A stretch of DNA of 29,097 nucleotides from CAWGCE01 sp964480915 (GTDB lineage Bacteria; Planctomycetota; Planctomycetia; Pirellulales; Pirellulaceae). Position numbers and translations under genes: made by a program. This document shows positions 7,329 through 15,041 of the stretch, one piece after another. The DNA is taken from contig CAYZRS010000059.1 in assembly GCA_964480915.1 (NCBI GenBank), positions 1 to 29,097 of the forward strand, given 5' to 3'. How positions within the stretch are numbered: position 1 is the stretch's first letter; each line of letters starts with the position of its first letter. The notes under the pieces are model-generated. The model made no database searches. It had not been told where the DNA came from and was given only the letters and a program-made list of their open reading frames with translations.

Positions 7329-8153
7329 CTACCCTTTGAGGCCCGTCGTCGCGATTCCTTTGACAAACAATTTTTGGGTAAGGAAAAAAACGATCACGAT
7401 CGGTAACGTGAAGAGCGTCGCCGCTGCTAACAACAAATGCGTCTGATCCGAATAGGCGCTAACGAATCGCTCCAAACCATATGCTAGCGGAAACTTTTGC
7501 GGGTCGCTGAGGAACAGGAGCGGTCCGCCAAAGTCGTTCCACGTCGCGATCAATTGGAACAGCGCTACGGTGGCCAGCGCGGGGCGACTGAGGGGCAAAA
7601 TGATCCGCCAAAAAATCCCCACTTCGGAAAGACCGTCCAGTCGAGCCGCTTCGCTTAACTCTTCCGGGATCGTTAGAAAAAACTGCCTTAGCAGGAAGAT
7701 AAAGAAGGCGTCCCCCAGAAACGTTGGCAAGACAATCGCCGCGAGCGAATCATAAAGTCCCAACTCGCGCAGCAACAGAAAACGGGGAATCATCGTCACG
7801 TGCCAAGGTAACAGCATCGTACCAATAATGAGTGCAAAGCAAATGCTGCGGCCCGGCCACTGGATGCGAGCCAGCCCATAAGCGACGACGGCACTACTCA
7901 CCACGGTCCCACACACCGTGCCGAGGCAGAGCAGCAGCGTGTTCGTCAAATAGCGTGCGTACGGCATGGCGGTCATCGCATCGCTGTAATTTTCGAAACG
8001 CCATGTTTTCGGCCAAAACGAAAATGGTGAGGTACTTAGTTCCATTCCCGACTTGAGCGAACTGAGCACCATCCACATCACGGGAAAGCCAAATAGCACA
8101 GCCACCGCAACGAGCAGCAGGTGTGCCAAGCGGGGTGGACGAGTGACGTTCAT
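7329..8153 (-). CDS. Carbohydrate ABC transporter permease, MalG-like
   Basis: 274 residues, about six membrane helices, the first at about 9-31. The cytoplasmic EAA loop that contacts the ATPase is present (EAARLDGLSEVGIFWRIILP). This is the second permease of a CUT1-type sugar importer. Its ATG overlaps the stop of the binding-protein gene as ATGA. It is the last gene of the three-gene operon; no ATPase gene follows, so a shared MsiK/UgpC-like ATPase encoded elsewhere is expected. About 210 bases separate it from the selenoprotein gene on the same strand, and no clear terminator is seen there. Confidence 0.93.
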   Translation of the reverse strand: MNVTRPPRLAHLLLVAVAVLFGFPVMWMVLSSLKSGMELSTSPFSFWPKTWRFENYSDAMTAMPYARYLTNTLLLCLGTVCGTVVSSAVVAYGLARIQWPGRSICFALIIGTMLLPWHVTMIPRFLLLRELGLYDSLAAIVLPTFLGDAFFIFLLRQFFLTIPEELSEAARLDGLSEVGIFWRIILPLSRPALATVALFQLIATWNDFGGPLLFLSDPQKFPLAYGLERFVSAYSDQTHLLLAAATLFTLPIVIVFFLTQKLFVKGIATTGLKG

Positions 8154-9520
8154 TCGGTGACTCCTCGGTGGAAGTCAACATGCGACTGAAGTCGTTCGTT
8201 GGCTGTTTCGAGCAACTCAATGGCCGGTCGTTCATTGGTGGGGTCCATGGCCTGTTCAGCGATCGCGCGCACCTCGCGATCAAAGCGAGCGGCTCCGGGA
8301 ACATTGGGGCGGGGCACTTGAAGTTCACTGCCGGCCAATTCGATGAACGTGGCAAATAGAGGTGCACTGGCCAAATACTCTTGAAACGCAGGTTGGTCGA
8401 CCACGAATTGGGAAACGGGAATCCAACCGCCCGTTTCGCAAGTTGCCGCGGCCTCGGCCTCGTGCCCATCAAAACCGGCCCAGAATTTCATGAACTGCCA
8501 CGCACCGTGACTCTGATCTGCTCCGGCTGGCAGCACAAAGTAGTTTCCATTGATCCAACCGGCGTTGGCGACTTGTCCGGCCGCCGCAGGAAGCGGCGTC
8601 ACGCCGAACTCCGTGGGGGGATCGCCGGCGGCGACTTGAGCTGCGCGAAAACGACGAATATCGCGTGCCCTCCATTGCCCGTCGACGACCAGCGCATAGC
8701 GACCGCTAAGAAGTGGGAACGTCTTTCCTGGCAACGATTGATCGCGAGCCCGTAAGCTGGCCGCCAATTTCCCGTATCGCTTTCCGTAGCTGGCCATCCA
8801 CTCGACCGCCTCGGCAATTTCCGGAGCAGCGAGCGTGACTTGCTGACTCGTTTCGTCGTAGAACCGGCCACCGAAGACAATGCCCCAGCCCCAAAGATTC
8901 TTCGCGGCTGGGAGAAATCCGATGTCGACCGGTGAATCGGGCTGTCCAGACACGGTCGCCGCAATCCGATCCAACTGATCCATGGTTTGGGGTGGCTCGA
9001 ACTGTAATTCGTCGAGCAACGATTTGTTGTAATAGAGCGCTCGCACATCGAGCCCGTTGCACAACCCAAACGCCTGTCCTTGGTACTGAGTTAACTTCGC
9101 AGCAGCGGGAAACAGCCACCGGTCAAGCCGCTCCAATTCGCTCGCCGAGGCAACTTCGGTCAGAGGCAAGATCGCTTGGCGTTCGGCCCAATCGGCCAGG
9201 ACCGGATCGTCGATATTGACGACATCGGGAGGATTGCCTCCTGCTAATGACAAGAACAACTTGAGGTCCAGGTTGTTGCCCGGCATCGCCACCGCGCGGA
9301 CAACGTAGTCCGTCTGACTCGCATTGAAACGGCGCACAACCTCTTCAACGACGTTAAGTTCGGCTCCGCCCCAAAAATGCCAGAACACGACCTCCGCTCG
9401 ATTCGCTGGGGCAGGAGCGGCCGCCGCGAACTGCAGGCGGCGGCTGGAAACGACGGCCGGAACCAAGAGGCAACTTAGCAACAGCACGACCAAGATCCCA
9501 TTCAGCGCGTGTTTCATCAT
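8150..9520 (-). CDS. ABC transporter extracellular solute-binding protein (family 1, sugar)
   Basis: 456 residues. A basic start and hydrophobic core (MMKHALNGILVVLLLSC) form a signal sequence; LLSC could be a weak lipobox at Cys16, or cleavage may occur later near the AAAAPAPA stretch. The mature part has typical family features: VVFWHFWGGAELNVVEEVV, LAGGNPPDVVNIDDP and WGWG. It would capture a sugar or oligosaccharide outside the membrane and deliver it to the two permeases. The gene lies between the permease genes, overlapping each by ATGA, rather than first as is usual. Two ATGs in tandem (9520 and 9517) could start it. The substrate cannot be told from the sequence. Confidence 0.9.
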   Translation of the reverse strand: MMKHALNGILVVLLLSCLLVPAVVSSRRLQFAAAAPAPANRAEVVFWHFWGGAELNVVEEVVRRFNASQTDYVVRAVAMPGNNLDLKLFLSLAGGNPPDVVNIDDPVLADWAERQAILPLTEVASASELERLDRWLFPAAAKLTQYQGQAFGLCNGLDVRALYYNKSLLDELQFEPPQTMDQLDRIAATVSGQPDSPVDIGFLPAAKNLWGWGIVFGGRFYDETSQQVTLAAPEIAEAVEWMASYGKRYGKLAASLRARDQSLPGKTFPLLSGRYALVVDGQWRARDIRRFRAAQVAAGDPPTEFGVTPLPAAAGQVANAGWINGNYFVLPAGADQSHGAWQFMKFWAGFDGHEAEAAATCETGGWIPVSQFVVDQPAFQEYLASAPLFATFIELAGSELQVPRPNVPGAARFDREVRAIAEQAMDPTNERPAIELLETANERLQSHVDFHRGVTE

Positions 9521-10476
9521 GAGGGATCGCTCGCATAGTGGACCCAGCCGCGTGAGCTGCGAAACAGCAATCCGGTGGCGATCACCAACAAGGCGAAGAC
9601 CATCCAGGCCATCGCCGACGCGTAACCCATATCCAGATCTTGGAAGGCGGATAAGAAAAGGTGCAACGACAACACCAACGTCGATTGCTGCGGAGCGCCC
9701 GTCCCTTCGCTGACAATGTACATCTGCGTGAAGGCTTGGACCGATTGTATGAGCCCCATCACCAGGTTGAAAAGAATCACTGGGGTCAGCAACGGCAGCG
9801 TCACGTGGCGGAAGCGGCTCCAGCGGGAAGCGCCATCGATGGCGGCCGCTTCATGCATTTCATCGGGCACATCGGCAATCGCCGCCAAGTAGATCAACAT
9901 GAAATTCCCGACCGACCACAAAGACATCAAGATCAGCGCATCTTTTGATCCGAACGCTGCCGTCCCATGAAGCCACCCCAGCGGCCAAGCTGCCTCACCC
10001 GGTTCGTTGAACCACAGCGGACCAGGCAAGCCCATCGATTGGAGCACATGGTTCACCATGCCGCGACGTGAGTCCAACAACCAGACCCAGAGGATCGACG
10101 AGGCAACGACCGGAATAATACTTGGTAAGAAACAAAGCGTGCGATAGACCGCCTGCCCCCTGACTTTCCAAGACAAGATCGTGGCCAGCCCAATCCCAAG
10201 CAGGATAGAAAGCGGCACGTGAATCAGTGCAAAGTAACCGGTGTTCCAGAGCGCCCTGCCAAAACCTTGTCCCGTCGCCAATTCGTGTCCAAGCCGTTGG
10301 TAATGCTGCAGTCCCACGAATTCCGGTGCTGACAACAAGTCATATCGACAGAAGCTCCACCACAACGAACAAACAAAGGGAACGAAAACCAAGAACAAGA
10401 ATCCAACCAGCCAGGGACTCATGAAGAGCAGCCCCGTAATCCATTGCCGATGACGCCGATTCCTGGTCAATTTCAT
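9517..10476 (-). CDS. Carbohydrate ABC transporter permease, MalF-like
   Basis: 319 residues from ATG 10476; the frame is open to a TTG at 10512, but neither start has an obvious ribosome site. Six predicted membrane helices begin at about residue 13, and an EAA loop is present (EMHEAAAIDGASRWSRFRHV then TLP). It is the first gene of the sugar importer operon and overlaps the binding-protein start by ATGA, so all three genes are translationally coupled. The promoter region upstream carries an inverted repeat over a plausible -35/-10 pair. Confidence 0.92.
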   Translation of the reverse strand: MKLTRNRRHRQWITGLLFMSPWLVGFLFLVFVPFVCSLWWSFCRYDLLSAPEFVGLQHYQRLGHELATGQGFGRALWNTGYFALIHVPLSILLGIGLATILSWKVRGQAVYRTLCFLPSIIPVVASSILWVWLLDSRRGMVNHVLQSMGLPGPLWFNEPGEAAWPLGWLHGTAAFGSKDALILMSLWSVGNFMLIYLAAIADVPDEMHEAAAIDGASRWSRFRHVTLPLLTPVILFNLVMGLIQSVQAFTQMYIVSEGTGAPQQSTLVLSLHLFLSAFQDLDMGYASAMAWMVFALLVIATGLLFRSSRGWVHYASDPS

Positions 10477-10558
10477 AAGTGACGACGATGCCGAAAGAGG
10501 AACGCAAACCAAGGACGAGTTACATCACAACGCGAATTTTCTGCTGATTCTGACGGGT

Positions 10559-10591
10559 ACTATACTCGTTCCAGTTCTCGTTGGCACGAGT
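10559..10591 (-). promoter_or_regulatory. Candidate promoter and operator of the sugar ABC operon
   Basis: On the minus strand GTGCCA (10582-10587) and TATAGT (10559-10564) are separated by 17 bases. A 6-bp inverted repeat (ACTCGT 10564-10569, ACGAGT 10586-10591) brackets the spacer, and AACGAG occurs twice within it. This is what a repressor site over the promoter would look like. No regulator gene is adjacent. The rest of 10477-10810 holds no convincing gene. Confidence 0.35.
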
Positions 10592-10810
10592 TCTGACAAA
10601 TACGTGCCCGCCCGGCCTCCGACCACCATAACCATGCATTGACCGAGTTGCAGCGAATGAAGAAGCACCAAATTCGATGCGATATTGGCTACCGGAGATG
10701 GAATCCAGGCTCGCGAGATGTTAGATTGTCGTATCAGGGCGACACCATCGCCGCTGTGTCATCAAACGTGTTGGCGTTAGTTCGATGTGTCCGTGGCGGA
10801 AAGAACGAAT

Positions 10811-11380
10811 ATGAATATTGTCAAAGCGCTCGTCGGTGGATTGGTGGGTGGAGGACTCGGCGCAGTCGCTTCGAACTACGCTCAACCACTGTTCAAGGAA
10901 CCCAATCCTTGGACACTCATTTTGGCAGGACTATTCGCCGGACTGGGCGTGCGGGTGCTATGCGGTAGGAACCGCGACTTCCTCACTGGCGTCCTGGCAA
11001 CGGTGGCCGCCATCCTGGCCATTGGTGGCGCATCCTATTGGGTTTCGTTGTCCACGATTCGAGCCATGGAAACGGCCAATGCCGCCATCGACTCGCAAAC
11101 ACCCAGCATGGCCGAACTACTGGCCAAAGACGACTCGGAAGAAGAGACCGACGAAGAAGCTTCCGACGACGTCGCCGCACCGATCGTCGATGAGGCCCCT
11201 GTGGACATGGATGAACTGGGACCGGAACCGGAAGTCGACATGAACAAAAGCCTGTATTCGAAAGAAGCGATCGCCAATGTCTTGGCGGCCCTACTGGCAT
11301 TCGTCCTGGGGACCGGATCACCGGCAACGGTGGGCGATGAATCTCAAGATGCCACCGGTGATGTTGACGAACACGCTTAG
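10811..11380 (+). CDS. Hypothetical membrane protein with acidic loop
   Basis: 189 residues from ATG 10811, which has GGAAAG seven bases upstream; GTG 10787 in the same frame is less likely. The N-terminus has a Gly-rich helix (VGGLVGGGLGAVA), then two more helices (about 33-51 and 56-78). A strongly acidic region (about 100-140, DDSEEETDEEASDD) and a final hydrophobic stretch (ANVLAALLAFVLGTG, about 154-168) follow. The glycine-zipper-like first helix suggests close helix packing. No family is recognised. It is divergent from the sugar importer operon and convergent with the GHMP kinase gene. Confidence 0.7.
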   Translation: MNIVKALVGGLVGGGLGAVASNYAQPLFKEPNPWTLILAGLFAGLGVRVLCGRNRDFLTGVLATVAAILAIGGASYWVSLSTIRAMETANAAIDSQTPSMAELLAKDDSEEETDEEASDDVAAPIVDEAPVDMDELGPEPEVDMNKSLYSKEAIANVLAALLAFVLGTGSPATVGDESQDATGDVDEHA

Positions 11381-11426
11381 CCGCGCGTAACCACCTTACT
11401 GAAGTAAATGCAGGCCGAGCAGGCTG

Positions 11427-12671
11427 CTAGGCAAGTCCTGGCAACTCCAGGATGCCGTCGACGGTCTGGCAAGAGTGGACAGCAAAGCGGTCTGCCAGTT
11501 CGGGGAATTTTTTCGGATAGTCTCGGTTCACAGCCGCTTGCAAATCTTGCACCGCGTCCGCCAAGACAATGGCACCCGATGCGCCTTTGTCACCGCCGCC
11601 CAACATGCGCTCTCCCAAGACCCCATCAACGGATCGCGCGATTTCGCACATTGCCTCCAACTCCGGTCCAGAGATCACGTAATCGTCCCGCAGCCCCAAC
11701 CCATCCGCCCGGAAAACCTCGCCCACGCGTTGAATGTCACCATTTTTCCAAGCGGTCAACATATCGCCAAACCGCTGCTGCGATTCGTAGATGTACTTCA
11801 ACCGCCCACATAAGTGCGGATGCGAAGTTTCAAAATGACGAACCAAGGCAGCGTATAGATCCGGCTCGCGCACATCGGCCAAACAACGAATGCCGAACGG
11901 TTTGCTGGCCAATGCGACCAGTTGCTCACATTCGTCACGCCGGAGTTTGTATGTCGACTTTTCAAGGCCCGGACGATCGGTACCTGTATCCAGGCTAACG
12001 ATACGAAAATCAACCGCCGACTCACCCAAGGGGACATGCTTGATGGAACCCGTGTCGGGGCGATAGTGAGTCCCCATACCGGCCTTCGCAAAGTAGATCA
12101 TGATCTGATCCAGGTTTCCACACGGCGAGCCGATATAGTCGTTCTCAACGGCCTGCGCCAATTCGACAACTCGCATTCCTTCGAGCCCTGTGATTCCGTT
12201 CACTTCGAGCATGGTCAAAATGAGATTGATCGCCAGCGACGCCGACCGAGACATACCGCCACCGGGAATGTTGCCAAACAAAACAGCGTCCATCCCGGTT
12301 GCCAGTTCGTAACCCTCACGCCGCAAAATACGATTTACACCAAAAGGAAATCGGGCCCAAGAATCGGCAGCCAGATCAGGTTCGCCTCCTACCGCAAAAT
12401 CGACCAAGCCATCGTTGGGAAAATTGGCGCTAGAAAGTCGTAAGCGGCCCAGCGAGTTCGGCTTGTAAGCAAGCCAGATGAATCGATCCGTGCCCACACC
12501 AAACAGCTCGGTGCCGTTATAGTCACCATGCTCGACCCCCAAACAAAAACGGGACGATGTGCGGCGGATTTTCCCTCCCTGGACGGCGAGCTGATATTTC
12601 GCAGCATGCCGTTGCAGTGTCGCAGACACTTCGGCAGGTAGCGTATCGTATTTCGTCTTCATGGAACTCAT
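11427..12671 (-). CDS. GHMP kinase, galactokinase-like
   Basis: About 414 residues. The galactokinase signature is recognisable but altered: R-F-C-L-G-V-E-H-G-D-Y-N-G (about 41-53) in place of R-x-N-L-I-G-E-H-T-D-Y-N-x-G. The ATP-binding GHMP motif is PGGGMSRSAS, with Arg where a Ser is usual. CGNLDQ carries the likely catalytic Asp, and GGGDKGASGAIVLA is the C-terminal glycine motif. The family phosphorylates sugars at C-1 or small alcohols with ATP; galactose itself is not certain given the changes around the sugar-binding Glu-His-x-Asp. The start is uncertain (GTG 12689, ATG 12671 or 12662). It may serve the sugar imported by the ABC system 1 kb away, but this is inference. Confidence 0.85.
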   Translation of the reverse strand: MSSMKTKYDTLPAEVSATLQRHAAKYQLAVQGGKIRRTSSRFCLGVEHGDYNGTELFGVGTDRFIWLAYKPNSLGRLRLSSANFPNDGLVDFAVGGEPDLAADSWARFPFGVNRILRREGYELATGMDAVLFGNIPGGGMSRSASLAINLILTMLEVNGITGLEGMRVVELAQAVENDYIGSPCGNLDQIMIYFAKAGMGTHYRPDTGSIKHVPLGESAVDFRIVSLDTGTDRPGLEKSTYKLRRDECEQLVALASKPFGIRCLADVREPDLYAALVRHFETSHPHLCGRLKYIYESQQRFGDMLTAWKNGDIQRVGEVFRADGLGLRDDYVISGPELEAMCEIARSVDGVLGERMLGGGDKGASGAIVLADAVQDLQAAVNRDYPKKFPELADRFAVHSCQTVDGILELPGLA

Positions 12672-12818
12672 CACGAATCCATCGCACACTTGCTAGCCCC
12701 TTGGCGGGCCTACTTCGGCACCTTCGCCAGCGAAACCTTGCCAGCCATTCTCCAGTCACGACGCTCGGCAAAAACGGGTCGGTTGGGTTTGCACAATATA
12801 CCAATTCTCGCCAACATC

Positions 12819-15041
12819 ATGGGCCCCGACCTCCAACCACAGATCGCCATGTCCGACGTCGTGACCAAGAATGCCCAACGAGACTTCACCGTCGTCCGCG
12901 ACGACGCTGGAGTCCCCAATATTCAAGCCACCACCTGGCTCGATGCGCTCTATGGCCTGGGCTATATGCACGCAACCGATCGCGGCACGCAGTTGCTATT
13001 CTCTCGTACCGTCGCCAGTGGCCGAGCTGCTGAACTCATCGCCGACAAGGATGAGCTGCTAGAAACTGATCGGTTCTTTCGCCGTATCGGGCTCCATCTC
13101 AATTTGGACCGTGAAGTCGATCAGATGGATCGTCGCACTCACCAACAAGTGACAGTATATTGCGCCGGCGTTAACGATGGAATTCGTGCCAAACGTCGCT
13201 CGCTACCCATGTGGGCGACCGGATACCAACCGGAAAAATGGGATCCTCAAGCGGTTCTTCTTGTTGGCCGGTTACTCAGTTTTGGCGGCCTGGCCGTCAG
13301 CCAGATGCAGAACGAACGGCTGATTGTCGAGCTGATTAAGGCGGGAGCCAACGAAGCAGCGCTGGCCGAAATGTTTGAACCGCGACTCGATTCACTCGAC
13401 TTCGACCTCATGCGCGAAGTCAACATTTCCAATCGATTGTCCGACCAAGCCTTGGAATTGATCGTCGACCTTCCTCGCTTGGCTGGAAGCAATGCCTGGG
13501 CCGTGAGCCCTGAAAGAAGCGCCACTGGACACGCACTGCTTGCTTCCGACCCTCACTTGGAAGTCAACCGCCTGCCAGCGATTTGGTATGAGGCGGTCTT
13601 GCGATGGGACTCCCAGTACGTCATGGGTGCCACGCTGCCAGGATTCCCACTCTTTTCCGTTGGCCGCAACCCCAAGCTCTCCTGGGGCGTCACGTACATG
13701 AAAGGTGACACGATTGACTACTTCGTCGAAGATTGCCGCTGTACCGAGGATGGTGCTTGGCAGTTTCGTCGCGAGGACCAATGGCAGAATTTCACCGTTC
13801 GAGAGGAAAGTCTCAAACGAAAAAACAACGAACCGGTACCGCTCCGAGTGTACGAAAACGAAATCGGCACGCTCGATGCCGACGTTGATGAAACGGGGGA
13901 GGGCAAGTATCTCTCGATTGCCTGGGCTGGACGGCGAGTCGACGCGTCGACCGCGGTTTCGACTTGGCTCGATCTGATCCAGGCAAACGACGTGACGACA
14001 GCCATGGATGTCGTCTCCGATTGCCCACAGCCGACGCTCTCCTTTGTATTCGCCGACGCCGAAGGACATATCGGCCAACAGGCCTGCGGTGCCATTCCCA
14101 AACGAAGCAACCCTAACGATGGCCTCGCACCATTACCCGCTTGGGACCCGAAAAATCATTGGCAAGGTTGGCTGCCGAAGGAACTATTGCCAAGCATTTA
14201 CGACCCGCCAGAAGGGTTCGTGGCGACGGCGAATGAGGAATGCAACCCGGAAGGCGGACCACTTGTGGTCACGCAGACGGTTCACGACTATCGAGTGCGG
14301 CGCATTCAAGAGCAGCTCTCCCAAATGCCACAGGCAACGATTAAGGACATGCAGAAACTGCAGTACGACGTCGTGAGCAAACAGGCGGAAGATTTGCTCG
14401 CCATGGCCTTGCCCTTCATGCAGGAGGGACCACTGAAAGAGATTCTCTCGAACTGGAATTACAGCTACGCAGCCGATAGCAGCACGGCGCCCGTCTTCCA
14501 GGCCTTCTATCGTAATCTGATGTTTGAGCTCCTTGGAAACAAGAAAGGGCTCGGCTGGCGACGGATCCTGTATCTTTGCTCGCGAGCCGGGTTCTCCTCC
14601 ATGATTCTGACGGCGGCCGACCGTCTACTGCAAAAACAAGATTCTTGGTGGTGGCATGGCCGCGACAAGGCAGAACTCATTCGCTCCGCAGCAGACGCCG
14701 TTGAATTGGGAACGATTCGCTACTGGTCGGAGATGAACAACTTTCATTTCGCGAACCGATTCTTGGGCGGGAACCGGGTGGGAAGACTTCTGGGCTACAA
14801 CACGCGTCAACACGCGATGCCCGGAAATCACGCAACTCCATTTCAAGGTCACGTTTTTCAAACCGCGACGCGCGAATCGACGTTCGCTCCGTCCTATCAC
14901 TTCGTGACCGATATGGGCACAAACGAAGCTTGGACCAATTTGCCCGGCGGGCCGAGCGAGAGTCGCTTCTCGAAATACTATCGAAGCGACATCCCGCTTT
15001 GGCTCGACGGAGAGTACAAACGGCTTGGTGTGACGACTTAG
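12819..15041 (+). CDS. Penicillin acylase family protein (Ntn hydrolase)
   Basis: About 740 residues from ATG 12819; TTG 12690 and ATG 12849 are alternatives and none has a clear ribosome site. The N-terminal signature VVRDDAGVPNIQA and LYGLGYMHATDR is typical. The processing site is G-S-N-A-W with nucleophile Ser at about residue 224 (codon 13488-13490); autocatalytic cleavage before it gives alpha and beta chains. Further conserved features are SDPHL and PGFPLFSVGRN. The family cleaves amide bonds of penicillins, acyl-homoserine lactones or other N-acyl compounds; the substrate is not evident. No signal peptide is visible from any start, whereas most relatives are exported. Divergent from the GHMP kinase and convergent with the FG-GAP gene, overlapping its end. 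Confidence 0.9.
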   Translation: MGPDLQPQIAMSDVVTKNAQRDFTVVRDDAGVPNIQATTWLDALYGLGYMHATDRGTQLLFSRTVASGRAAELIADKDELLETDRFFRRIGLHLNLDREVDQMDRRTHQQVTVYCAGVNDGIRAKRRSLPMWATGYQPEKWDPQAVLLVGRLLSFGGLAVSQMQNERLIVELIKAGANEAALAEMFEPRLDSLDFDLMREVNISNRLSDQALELIVDLPRLAGSNAWAVSPERSATGHALLASDPHLEVNRLPAIWYEAVLRWDSQYVMGATLPGFPLFSVGRNPKLSWGVTYMKGDTIDYFVEDCRCTEDGAWQFRREDQWQNFTVREESLKRKNNEPVPLRVYENEIGTLDADVDETGEGKYLSIAWAGRRVDASTAVSTWLDLIQANDVTTAMDVVSDCPQPTLSFVFADAEGHIGQQACGAIPKRSNPNDGLAPLPAWDPKNHWQGWLPKELLPSIYDPPEGFVATANEECNPEGGPLVVTQTVHDYRVRRIQEQLSQMPQATIKDMQKLQYDVVSKQAEDLLAMALPFMQEGPLKEILSNWNYSYAADSSTAPVFQAFYRNLMFELLGNKKGLGWRRILYLCSRAGFSSMILTAADRLLQKQDSWWWHGRDKAELIRSAADAVELGTIRYWSEMNNFHFANRFLGGNRVGRLLGYNTRQHAMPGNHATPFQGHVFQTATRESTFAPSYHFVTDMGTNEAWTNLPGGPSESRFSKYYRSDIPLWLDGEYKRLGVTT

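Noticed and set aside
10639..10968. 109-residue plus-strand frame upstream of the membrane protein gene
   Set aside because: No ribosome site and no domain-like composition, and it overlaps the better-supported gene starting at 10811 in another frame.
12690..12818. Extension of the penicillin-acylase frame to TTG 12690
   Set aside because: The added residues look neither like a signal peptide nor like a conserved domain, and there is no ribosome site.
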